64,000 bases of DNA from Virgibacillus sp. NKC19-3. GTDB lineage: Bacteria; Bacillota; Bacilli; Bacillales; Amphibacillaceae. Below the pieces are notes generated by a model that was not told the DNA's origin, did not search any database, and was given only the letters and a program-made list of their open reading frames with translations. How positions within the stretch are numbered: position 1 is the stretch's first letter; every line of letters starts with the position of its first letter. Of the stretch, positions 7,949-15,343 are shown piece after piece. A program made the translations under genes and the position numbers. The stretch lies in the NCBI RefSeq assembly GCF_019837165.1, contig NZ_JAGYHC010000001.1, positions 3,410,001 to 3,474,000 on the forward strand. The letters run 5' to 3'.

Positions 7949-9535
7949 GTGGAAAAGTGGAAAATGTATAGTCAGGTTCACCAGTTACGAGAATTAGGTT
8001 TTTCAAAGAGTAAGATAGCTAAAAAATTAGGGATTGCTAGGGGAACCGTAAATAGTTATTTAAAAAGGGATCCAGCAGAAATGGCTGTATGGATGGCTTC
8101 TACGAAGAAAAGAACACGTAAATTAGATAAATATGAAAAAGAAATATTAAAGTGGTTAAGAGAGCACCCAGATTTATCATCAGCTCAAGTATCTGATTGG
8201 CTAGATGAAAGAATTTCTGGACTGAAAGTTGGTGAAAGTACAGTTCGTCGTCATGTAGGAGAAATACGTAAAGAATACAATATTCCTAAAACAACTAGTA
8301 AGCGAGTATATGAAGCTATTCCGGATTTACCAATGGGTTTTCAAGCACAAGTAGACTTTGGCCAATGTTGGCAAAAAAATGCTCAAGGTCAATCCGTTAA
8401 ACTCTATGTAGTTGCGTTTGTCCTTTCTCATTCCAGATATAAATACATGGAATGGTTGAATCACCCTTTTACTACAAGAGATCTTATAAATGCACATGAA
8501 AATGCATTCCGTGCATTTGGCGGAAAACCGAAGGAGATGGTTTATGACCAGGATAACATTATTATCGTAAGTGAGAACAATGGGGATATTATCTATACAA
8601 AGCAATTTGAGTCCTATCGTAATGACGAGAGATTTCAGGTTTATGCTTGTCGAGGTTTTGACCCTGAAAGCAAAGGAAAGATTGAAAATGTGATTGGATT
8701 TATTAAGAAAAACTTTGCAAAGCACCGTCTGTTTACGAATTTAGATGACTGGAATGAACAAGGAAGGTTATGGCTTGAGCGCAGGGGAAACGGTAAGATG
8801 CACAATACCACAAAGAAAAGACCGGTCGAAGTTTTCCAAGAGGAAAAACAGTATCTACGACCAGTCAGGCAGCTTATCTCGGTACCAGCCAATGATAAGC
8901 AAACATATTTAAACTCAGATTCAAGTATAACAAGGGTTGTGCGAAAGGACAATACTATTTTATACAAAGCTAATCGGTACTCTGTACCGTTAGGTACGTA
9001 TAGCAATTTCGGTAAGGATGTTCAATTACGAATTCAAGAAAACACACTACGTATAATTGACTCCGAAACAGGAGAAATAATTGGCGTACATGAGATTTCA
9101 AATCAAAAAGGAGCATTAATTCAAGAACGTGCTCATAAAAGGGATCGTTCAAAAGGTATACCCGCATACATCGAAAGTACGGCTGATAAATTTGAAGATA
9201 AATCATTAGCTCTACACTATTTAAAAGAGATAAAAAGTCAATATCCAAGATACGTACGAGATCAACTCCAGCTAATAAATGAGCTGTGGGAAAGGTTCCC
9301 ATGGGATTATATAAACCAAGCACTCCCATTGTGTGTTGAACAAAAGTTTTATAGCGCGTCGGAATTTCATGACATGGTAAATCATTTAATAGCCCAGAGA
9401 CCAGTCGAAATGCCCAAACCAGTGAGCAAAATACAAGCATTACATCACGAATCATCGCATTTATTAGATGTAAAGCCTCCCACAAGAGAGTTATCCGTAT
9501 ACATGGAAATCATGGAGGGAGGTGATTCTTCATGA
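7949..9535 (+). CDS. istA: IS21-family transposase IstA
   Basis: About 528 residues. The N-terminal helix-turn-helix (SKSKIAKKLGIARGTVNSYL) should bind the terminal repeats. The rve-type integrase core follows, with the DDE triad visible as VDFGQC, then YDQDN, then the glutamate in SKGKIENVIGF. It catalyses strand transfer of the element together with IstB. A TTG at 7934 is in frame, but GTG 7949 lies 8 bp behind GGGGG and is preferred. The stop overlaps the istB start (ATGA). Confidence 0.93.
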   Translation: MEKWKMYSQVHQLRELGFSKSKIAKKLGIARGTVNSYLKRDPAEMAVWMASTKKRTRKLDKYEKEILKWLREHPDLSSAQVSDWLDERISGLKVGESTVRRHVGEIRKEYNIPKTTSKRVYEAIPDLPMGFQAQVDFGQCWQKNAQGQSVKLYVVAFVLSHSRYKYMEWLNHPFTTRDLINAHENAFRAFGGKPKEMVYDQDNIIIVSENNGDIIYTKQFESYRNDERFQVYACRGFDPESKGKIENVIGFIKKNFAKHRLFTNLDDWNEQGRLWLERRGNGKMHNTTKKRPVEVFQEEKQYLRPVRQLISVPANDKQTYLNSDSSITRVVRKDNTILYKANRYSVPLGTYSNFGKDVQLRIQENTLRIIDSETGEIIGVHEISNQKGALIQERAHKRDRSKGIPAYIESTADKFEDKSLALHYLKEIKSQYPRYVRDQLQLINELWERFPWDYINQALPLCVEQKFYSASEFHDMVNHLIAQRPVEMPKPVSKIQALHHESSHLLDVKPPTRELSVYMEIMEGGDSS

Positions 9536-10296
9536 GTTCGTATAAGGAGCTAGAAGCAATCCTTCGGACGTTACGATTCGTTGAAACGTCCGAACACTTA
9601 CCGGAGCTGATAAAGAAGGCGGAAACTCAGGCCCAATCGTATACGCAATTTCTATTAGATATAATGTCTTATGAACAGAAAAGGCGGAAAGAAAGGGTAA
9701 TTGAAAAACGCTTGAAATGGGCTACATTCCCTACCTATAAGACATTAGATGAATTTTCATTACGCGAACAACCGTCTTTAAAGAAAATACAATTCCATCA
9801 ACTAACTGATTTAACATGGTTAGATCAACTTTACAATCTAATTCTTTTAGGACCAACTGGCGTCGGCAAAACCCACCTAGCCATCGGCCTAGGAATAAAA
9901 GCAATTCACGAAGGATATAAAGTTACATTCATATCCATGGGAGAACTAATCCATGTACTGAAGACAGAAGAAATAACGCGTAAATCCCAGATACGACTAA
10001 AAAGGATTCGAAACTCTAACTTGGTAATTATAGATGATCTTATGTTTATGGCAATGGACCAACGAGAAGCGAACCTTTTCTTTCATCTGGTAAACGATTT
10101 ATACAATCAATCATCGATAATATTAACATCAAATAAAGGCCCTAGTGATTGGGGTGAATTGTTAGGAGATCCAGCGATTACCGCAGCAATATTAGATAGA
10201 ATCATTCATCGAGCTGAGGTAATTCAATTAGGAGGCGACAGCTATAGATTAAAACACAGAAGCTCAATATTTGATAACAAAACTGTTCAAAATTAA
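9532..10296 (+). CDS. istB: IS21-family helper ATPase IstB
   Basis: A 254-residue AAA+ ATPase of the DnaC/IstB type with Walker A GPTGVGKTH near residue 108 and Walker B LVIIDDL near 163. It assembles on target DNA and recruits IstA, directing where the element inserts. The start overlaps the istA stop by 4 bp. The C-terminus (NKTVQN) is encoded inside the right terminal repeat region. Confidence 0.95.
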   Translation: MSSYKELEAILRTLRFVETSEHLPELIKKAETQAQSYTQFLLDIMSYEQKRRKERVIEKRLKWATFPTYKTLDEFSLREQPSLKKIQFHQLTDLTWLDQLYNLILLGPTGVGKTHLAIGLGIKAIHEGYKVTFISMGELIHVLKTEEITRKSQIRLKRIRNSNLVIIDDLMFMAMDQREANLFFHLVNDLYNQSSIILTSNKGPSDWGELLGDPAITAAILDRIIHRAEVIQLGGDSYRLKHRSSIFDNKTVQN

Positions 10297-10429
10297 TGAG
10301 CAAAAAGTGTTCAATTTAACTTGACGGTTACAATATAAAACTAACACAGTTTATAAAGGGTATGATTTTGTAAAAATTGATGATTTAAAACACCTACTTA
10401 AAACCCAAGGAGAAGGTAATACGATAGAC

Positions 10430-11530
10430 TTGGAAATTGATAAAGAGTTACCCTTGGCTAAAGTCGGTGATTTGACAGATAAAATAATCCTTAAGGGGGT
10501 AGCAGAATTACTTGAAGCGTATGAATTTATTGACGCGCAAAAACTAGATATTGTTGAGAAGTTTGATAATCTAGAGTATCAAGGATTTTCGGATAAAAAA
10601 CAGATTATCCTCTCTTTTTTATTAGAAGAAGGACAAGAAAAGACCACAGCTACCGGGATATACGAATTTACTAAGGATTTTTTGAAGTCTAATTTTAAAT
10701 TATACGACTATGTTATGTATTGTTTAGAAAAGGATTTTAGAGACTTAGTTAGAGAAAATATTGATGAAATGCTAAATAAACATCCTGATATTTTAAAGCA
10801 ATATAGATTAATACAGGATAGTAATAATACTTGGAAGATAAGAGCGATGACCTCTAGCCTTTATAAGAATTATGATAATAATGTAGTCATTTACCTAGCG
10901 ATTATTTACCTTCATCAGTACGCAAAAAAACAAGGTACTGTTTTTAAACTTGAAAACGCGCAATTAAGTGATTCAGAGCTTAGACTAATTTTCCAAAATG
11001 AAGAATCGATTAATATAGATGGTTTAGGCAATTTATACGTTGGTTTATTTATATCAAATAGTGAAATCAAAGAAAAGGCTTTTACTTTTGAATTAAGATA
11101 TAAGATTGTAAACGAAAATCATACTAATCAATTTGGTATGATCCCTAATATAAGTGATGCATTAGTAAATGTTCGTCATACATCCAGGGTTGAGACAATG
11201 TTCTCTAAAATGAAAGAGATAGAGCAACTAGATAATAAATTTAAGGAAACACTTGGTATGATAAAGGCAATACAAGAAATCAAAGTTCTTGATTCTAATC
11301 AAGTATATATATTATTTGAAAAAATTCTTAATGAAAAGGACCTAAGCCCAGAAACAAAGAAAAGCTTCAAAACTTATTACGATGATAATCTTGTGAATAA
11401 AACCATGGGAATTATTGACTTATTAGAGAAGACAACTGAATTCGCAGAAGACTTCGACCAAAGAATTACCTTAGAAAGAATCTATTATGGATTAATTATG
11501 GAGTTGTTAGAAAAAAAGAAGGATGACTAA
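10430..11530 (+). CDS. Hypothetical protein, surviving 3' part of the IS-interrupted gene
   Basis: From TTG 10430 the surviving frame encodes 366 residues. The frame is open right back to the insertion sequence (10331), and AAGGAGA at 10407-10413 is too far upstream for ideal use, so whether it is translated is doubtful. The protein is rich in Lys, Glu, Ile and Leu, predicted mostly helical, soluble, without signal peptide or catalytic signature that I can name. It ends in a charged tail (EKKKDD). Base composition is AT-rich like the rest of the accessory zone. Confidence 0.5.
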   Translation: MEIDKELPLAKVGDLTDKIILKGVAELLEAYEFIDAQKLDIVEKFDNLEYQGFSDKKQIILSFLLEEGQEKTTATGIYEFTKDFLKSNFKLYDYVMYCLEKDFRDLVRENIDEMLNKHPDILKQYRLIQDSNNTWKIRAMTSSLYKNYDNNVVIYLAIIYLHQYAKKQGTVFKLENAQLSDSELRLIFQNEESINIDGLGNLYVGLFISNSEIKEKAFTFELRYKIVNENHTNQFGMIPNISDALVNVRHTSRVETMFSKMKEIEQLDNKFKETLGMIKAIQEIKVLDSNQVYILFEKILNEKDLSPETKKSFKTYYDDNLVNKTMGIIDLLEKTTEFAEDFDQRITLERIYYGLIMELLEKKKDD

Positions 11531-11765
11531 AAGCAGAAAATTATGCAACAGCAATAACCTTAATACTTTAATCACTCAAATGAAAGAAGTATTACCCTAA
11601 TACCCGTGGAGTTTTTTGCAAAGGTCAAATCTTTTCGAATAATGTAGTAAGCATCAAATAATCCCTACCTGTACTCAGATGAGGATTATTTGACGTTTAC
11701 ATTTTCAGGCATCATACCGCTCTTCCATTCTAATCTTTTGTCTCTTTTAGGCTTAATCACTTAAA

Positions 11766-11819
11766 ACCTCCTATATAATACATTTGCACACTGTAGTGCA
11801 AGTACATTATATAGGAGGT
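11766..11819. repeat. 54-bp near-perfect palindrome with mirrored AGGAGG boxes
   Basis: Arms 11766-11789 and 11796-11819 match at 21 of 24 positions with a 6-bp centre (ACTGTA). Each arm ends outward in ACCTCC/GGAGGT. The region 11531-11862 holds no other recognisable gene. It could be a double operator, an element end or a cruciform site. Confidence 0.6.
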
Positions 11820-11862
11820 GGCTCTAAAACATAGTCAAGGCGGTGTTGTCTCTTGTCTTTAT

Positions 11863-11967
11863 TCAGTATTGAATGCTGGTACCATTAATGACATATAATT
11901 CACCGTATGGTTGCAAATCAACCTCTACCTCAACGTTCCTATTTAAAAATAAATCTTTGAATGTCAT
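11863..11967 (-). CDS. Possible small protein (34 residues)
   Basis: An ATG at 11967, about 8 bp after GGGGGAT, opens a 34-residue frame MTFKDLFLNRNVEVEVDL..., ending GTSIQY. Its composition is protein-like, acidic and without a membrane segment. It resembles small phage or plasmid proteins only in size, and I know no family. It is co-directional with the small gene at 12064-12303, 97 bp away. Confidence 0.3.
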   Translation of the reverse strand: MTFKDLFLNRNVEVEVDLQPYGELYVINGTSIQY

Positions 11968-12063
11968 TTATCTTAATCCCCCGTAGTTACTTTTTAGCAG
12001 TTAATAGACTCCTTGATCAATAACACTGCGGGAACTTCATATCACAATAAAACAGGTGGCCCT

Positions 12064-12303
12064 CTAATGAACTTCCCTTCCCCCTGCACCAGTTAAGTCA
12101 TTTGGTTTAACCTTCTTCTCTTCCAATTCGATCAATGCCACTACTTCCAGCAACGCATAAACAGCATCACTCTTGGTATACACCTCGTCATCGATCAAAT
12201 TGCACATGGTCTGAACGATCCGACTTTTCATATCGGTTAAAATTAAGGATGTGTTTAATTCTTCTAACAGGATTTGCATAGTAGATTCCTGTTTTTCCAT
12301 AGG
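12064..12303 (-). CDS. Small hypothetical protein, partner of a divergent XRE regulator
   Basis: A 79-residue soluble, mostly helical acidic protein (MEKQESTMQILLEELNTSLI...) ending GAGGREVH. I recognise no family. An upstream start at 12360 would be at the transcript's 5' end, because a good promoter (TTGACT, 18 bp, TATAAT) lies at 12401-12372. ATG 12303 is therefore chosen, with a weak GAGAGAG RBS. It is divergent from the XRE gene at 12429, and two mirrored operator-like repeats lie between, so the two are probably co-regulated. Confidence 0.6.
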   Translation of the reverse strand, partial: PMEKQESTMQILLEELNTSLILTDMKSRIVQTMCNLIDDEVYTKSDAVYALLEVVALIELEEKKVKPNDLTGAGGREVH

Positions 12304-12342
12304 ATCATCTCTCTCAATATTTTTTGTGGTAATACAAAATTC

Positions 12343-12401
12343 GTACTTATAGGCGTACAATTATTGGTTATATTATATAGTACGCTTATAAGTACAGTCA
12401 A
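12343..12401. promoter_or_regulatory. Divergent promoter with two inverted operator copies
   Basis: GTACTTATAGGCGTAC (12343-12358) and GTACGCTTATAAGTAC (12380-12395) are inverted copies matching at 15 of 16 positions. The second fills the spacer of a near-consensus sigma-A promoter on the minus strand (-35 at 12401-12396, -10 at 12377-12372). Binding by the adjacent XRE protein would block that promoter (inference). Confidence 0.65.
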
Positions 12402-12428
12402 CCTTTAATATTGAAATGAGGAAAAAAC

Positions 12429-12659
12429 TTGGTAAAAGTAGAGATTCTGTTAAATGAGTTACTAAACCGATATAACTTAAGCATAAACCAGCTGCATTTG
12501 TTAACCGGCATTCGCCGGGCTACTCTCAGTGAACTGGCGAGTGGCAAAAGACAACGAGTTCAGCTGGAGCATATTGAAAAAATTGCTGGTGCATTAGAGA
12601 TTGGGGATATTAATGAGATTATTACACTTAGGAAGATTGATGATGGTTACTGCCACTAA
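12429..12659 (+). CDS. Small XRE-family (Cro/CI-like) regulator
   Basis: A 76-residue protein that is almost entirely a helix-turn-helix domain: LLNRYNLSINQLHLLTGI, then RRATLSELASGKRQRVQLEHI. It resembles the YozG/YvaO class of phage-type mini-repressors. The start is TTG 12429, 7 bp behind GAGG. It is divergent from the small gene at 12064-12303, with a pair of operator-like repeats between. The likely role is repression of that promoter and its own. Confidence 0.8.
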   Translation: MVKVEILLNELLNRYNLSINQLHLLTGIRRATLSELASGKRQRVQLEHIEKIAGALEIGDINEIITLRKIDDGYCH

Positions 12660-12876
12660 ATCTTACCAATAATGACATGGTCTTTACCGCTCTTATTAAA
12701 GAATAACTAGACAACGCCAAGATGCCTACTATGGCTTAGTATTGGGCTGGAGTGATTATTTCCAATCTATTGGGGACATATGATACATGTCCCTCTATTA
12801 TGATTAAACTGAGCCGAATGCGCAAGCGGCTTCCTCACCGATTGCGGATAGCTATAAGTATTTTTGTTTATAAAAC

Positions 12877-12927
12877 GAAAAAGTGGCACCCTCATCCCCG
12901 CAAATTGAACGATAGGGCCACTTTTTT
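12877..12927. terminator. Bidirectional terminator in a 328-bp gap
   Basis: AAAAAGTGGC (12878-12887) pairs with GCCACTTTTTT (12917-12927), giving A- and T-runs on both sides. It separates the XRE gene from the convergent peptidase gene. The rest of 12660-12987 shows only a small palindrome, GGGACATATG/CATGTCCC near 12774-12794, and no credible gene. Confidence 0.7.
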
Positions 12928-12987
12928 AATCATTTACTGAGTATTGTCCTAGTCTTTTTTATATAGATAGTAAATCAATCGTATACT

Positions 12988-14055
12988 TTAAGTTTTTAAG
13001 AAGTTTAATTGATCATACATTAAATAGCCATCTCGTTGAAGCCTTGCAACGACTATACCAGGTAATATCTGTTGTGTCTCAGCAAATTTCTCGATATTCA
13101 TTCTATCAAATTTTTGGTGTTCAATAAATTTTTTATAATCTTCAATGTCGATAAAGAAATCACGCGCGAATTCATTTGCTTCTCCTTCTTTAGTAGAAAT
13201 TTCCTTTAATTCTAATTCATCCTCAAAGCTAATTATTGGTGTATCAGTTGTTATATAATGATATAGGAGGTGGCCAATTTCATGCATTAAAGCAAACCAC
13301 ACGTGGTCGTGAGTTTTAAATCTCCCACTTAAGAAAATTGCTGGATGTTTTCTGTAAGTTGTTAAAGCCCCTCTAACTTTACTATTTGTTATAGCATCAC
13401 AGAAAACCAGATATACACCCAGCCTATTAAGCAATTTTCTCGCGCTTTTTATTGAACTTTCATAATCACTATCTAGAGCAATTTTTTTAAATTTAGACAG
13501 AGATTTCATCAATTTTTCTTTATTGTAACTAATTTCATCTATATCCTTATTTTGTATCTCCACTTCTTCTCTAGCTAAATTAAGCCAAATAGCAATTGCT
13601 TCTTTTTCTCCTCCATCTTCCATAAAGTCTATGCTAAGATCGGAGTAAACTGCTTCAAATTGTTCAAAATCACTTATTCTTAAAAGTTTTAGCATTTCAT
13701 CTGCTTGCTTGGATAAACTCCAATCTAAACCATTAAAAATGGCATTAAAATTAAATCGCTTTGACAGTTTTTCCAATTGATCATTAGTATAAGTTTCTAA
13801 TTTAGCTTCTTCTCTTTTTTTGAATTCTCTATACTTAATTTCATAATTTAACCAATAAGAAGCAGGGGCATCTTGAATGACATTTTCTAACTTTATGGCA
13901 ACGTCTTCAGTTAGCCTACTTTTACCACTTATTATATTAGAGAAATGTTTTTCGCTAGAACCTATTCTTTTAGCACATTCTTTTTGACTCATTCCTAATT
14001 CATCAAGATATTCTTTAATGATCGAGCCTGTAGGTACAATAAATTCTTTACTCAA
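12988..14055 (-). CDS. HigA-type antitoxin fused to an ImmA/IrrE metallopeptidase domain
   Basis: About 355 residues. The N-terminal XRE helix-turn-helix (MSQKECAKRIGSSEKHFSNI) resembles HigA. A helical linker follows. The C-terminal zinc peptidase domain has HEIGHLLYH near residue 253 and a downstream glutamate in EGEANEFARDFF. HigA neutralises the HigB mRNA interferase and represses the operon. ImmA/IrrE domains cut regulators in response to DNA damage. The TTG at 14055 follows AAAGGAGG with 7-bp spacing and is preferred over the ATG at 14088, which lies upstream of that RBS. It is second after higB. Confidence 0.85.
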   Translation of the reverse strand: MSKEFIVPTGSIIKEYLDELGMSQKECAKRIGSSEKHFSNIISGKSRLTEDVAIKLENVIQDAPASYWLNYEIKYREFKKREEAKLETYTNDQLEKLSKRFNFNAIFNGLDWSLSKQADEMLKLLRISDFEQFEAVYSDLSIDFMEDGGEKEAIAIWLNLAREEVEIQNKDIDEISYNKEKLMKSLSKFKKIALDSDYESSIKSARKLLNRLGVYLVFCDAITNSKVRGALTTYRKHPAIFLSGRFKTHDHVWFALMHEIGHLLYHYITTDTPIISFEDELELKEISTKEGEANEFARDFFIDIEDYKKFIEHQKFDRMNIEKFAETQQILPGIVVARLQRDGYLMYDQLNFLKT

Positions 14056-14071
14056 AAATGTTCCTCCTTTC

Positions 14072-14386
14072 TTAATGATAATCTTCAATTTTTATTATTT
14101 CAACATGATTTATAATTGCTGCATCAATTTTAGTATTTTCATGATTAGGTTTAAGGACAATACGGACATTTTTTGCAACATCAATTCCCCAGCAATTTTC
14201 GTAGTTCCCTACTAGTTTATGCCTACGTGGTGGGGGAATATGCGGGATTTCAGCTAAGTTATTTGCTGCTCTTAATTCAGATAATCTATTTTGTAATTTT
14301 TGATAATAAGGAGTGTAGTGCTTTTTTATTAATCGTTCATTGGTTAGAATTCTTTCTAATTTCTTTTTGGAATAAGAGATCTTCAT
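14072..14386 (-). CDS. HigB-like RelE/ParE-family toxin
   Basis: A 104-residue protein with the compact basic fold expected for HigB/RelE toxins. C-terminal strands contain NCWGIDVAKNVRIVLKPN, similar to the segment carrying the catalytic surface in killer-protein family members. It should cleave ribosome-associated mRNA when unopposed. It lies before the HigA-like antitoxin, as usual for higBA. ATG 14386 follows AAAGGGGG. A -35 like TTGACC sits upstream, and the region has two direct AGTATAACTAT-like repeats (14405-14426) that could be the antitoxin operator. Confidence 0.78.
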   Translation of the reverse strand: MKISYSKKKLERILTNERLIKKHYTPYYQKLQNRLSELRAANNLAEIPHIPPPRRHKLVGNYENCWGIDVAKNVRIVLKPNHENTKIDAAIINHVEIIKIEDYH

Positions 14387-14404
14387 TTTCTACCCCCTTT
14401 CACA

Positions 14405-14489
14405 AGTATAACTATAGATACACTATCATAAATTAACCTCAAAGGTCAATTTTAAAAGATTGGACTAACTATAATTTAAGGTATATAAT
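14405..14489 (+). promoter_or_regulatory. Divergent promoter region of higBA and the sce7726-like gene
   Basis: On the plus strand TTGGAC (14460-14465), an 18-bp spacer and TATAAT (14484-14489) form a convincing sigma-A promoter for the gene at 14512. On the other side, AGTATAACTAT and AGATACACTAT are adjacent direct repeats that may bind the HigA-like repressor. Confidence 0.55.
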
Positions 14490-14511
14490 ATTTTAAAAAG
14501 GGGGTGGAGGA

Positions 14512-15330
14512 ATGTTGAATGTGGATAAGAAGGGTGAGTATTTTGAAATAGGGAAATTTTTATCTAATAAATATTCGACTTCTTTTAGTAATGCAACTAT
14601 TGAAAATGAGATGTTTGAACAATTTGATCAGAAGTTTTTAAATGATTTTAATGAGACTGATTTAAGTCCTCGAGAATTTATTAATAATTTCATTTTACTT
14701 CATTATCCAAACGAAACAGCTATTAAATCTACATTTTTAAATAATGTTTTGTTTAAATCGAATAATCATGTATCTATCTTTGAATTAAAAGTAGGCAGCA
14801 GCAGAATAGATTTATGTAAAATAAACGGGAAAAGTATCGCCTTTGAAATAAAAACAGAGTTAGATACTCCAACACGTTTATCTCAACAAATGTATGATTA
14901 TTTAAGGGTATTCGATGAAGTATTTTTAATTTGTTCAGTGAATAATTATTCTAGAATGCTGCCTTACTTACCTGATGAGTGTGGAACCTATACATATTAT
15001 ATTACTAATACTGGTAAATACATTTTCAAAAAAAGGAGAAATGCACTTAAATCGGGGTTAATATCACCTTATTATCAATTATCCGCGTTAACAAAGAAAG
15101 ATTTAAGTATCTTTTTCAATTGTACCTATCTAGAAAAGAAAAATAGTATGATTGATTGGATAATTGCTAAAAAAACATCAAGGGAAATTAACAAGTTATT
15201 TAAGGAATGTCTCAAAAATAAGTTTCAAGATAAATGGAGTTTTTTGATGAATCACAGATCTGAAATATTAGAAATCGATTATCAATGGTTTTACAAAAAC
15301 CCGTTATCTCCAAAAATAGTATACCTTTAA
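14512..15330 (+). CDS. sce7726-like family protein, probable PD-(D/E)XK nuclease-like
   Basis: A 272-residue protein resembling the sce7726 family. The core SSRIDLCKINGKSIAFEIK supplies the D...ExK pattern of PD-(D/E)XK nucleases: D in RIDL and ExK in FEIKTELDT. The rest is helical and basic. Its usual neighbour, an sce7725-like protein, is present here but in convergent orientation. Biochemical function of the pair is not established as far as I know; a role in defence or DNA transactions is inference from the nuclease fold and from the toxin-antitoxin and IS neighbours. GGGGGTGGAGG precedes the ATG. Confidence 0.7.
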   Translation: MLNVDKKGEYFEIGKFLSNKYSTSFSNATIENEMFEQFDQKFLNDFNETDLSPREFINNFILLHYPNETAIKSTFLNNVLFKSNNHVSIFELKVGSSRIDLCKINGKSIAFEIKTELDTPTRLSQQMYDYLRVFDEVFLICSVNNYSRMLPYLPDECGTYTYYITNTGKYIFKKRRNALKSGLISPYYQLSALTKKDLSIFFNCTYLEKKNSMIDWIIAKKTSREINKLFKECLKNKFQDKWSFLMNHRSEILEIDYQWFYKNPLSPKIVYL

Positions 15331-15343
15331 GGTATACTATTTT
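15313..15343. terminator. Perfect hairpin shared by two convergent genes
   Basis: AAAATAGTATACC (15313-15325) and GGTATACTATTTT (15331-15343) pair perfectly around TTTAA. The stem has A- and T-runs on its outer edges, so it should stop transcription in both directions. It contains both stop codons: TAA at 15328-15330 and, on the minus strand, TAG at 15339-15337. Confidence 0.85.

Larger units (their letters stand above)
7827..10332 (+). mobile_element. Complete IS21-family insertion sequence (2506 bp)
   Basis: The element starts TGTAAC (7827) and ends GTTACA (10332), and carries istA and istB with the classical 4-bp overlap. ATTGAACACTTTTTGC is present inside both ends in inverted orientation, as expected for the multiple terminal repeats of IS21. 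It is flanked by a perfect 6-bp direct repeat, ATATAA (7821-7826 and 10333-10338), within the 4-8 bp range of the family. Intact genes and duplication suggest a fairly recent insertion. Confidence 0.92.
7807..11530 (+). pseudogene. Gene of unknown function interrupted by the IS21-family element
   Basis: If 7827-10332 and one copy of the 6-bp duplication (ATATAA) are removed, the 20 bp before the insertion join in frame with the sequence from 10339. This restores an open frame from TTG 7807 (behind GAGGAG with 7-bp spacing) to the stop at 11530, about 405 residues beginning MYNHLYKTNTVYKGYDF. The insertion thus hit codon 7. The downstream part may still be translated. I know no family for the product. 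It is acidic-helical and lacks membrane segments or a clear enzyme motif. Confidence 0.7.

Noticed and set aside
8327-9485. Minus-strand frames of 121-171 codons inside istA
   Set aside because: Shadows of the transposase; cysteine- and leucine-rich composition and no RBS.
12752-12940. 62-codon plus-strand frame
   Set aside because: It runs into a strong bidirectional terminator, lacks an RBS and has unusual composition.
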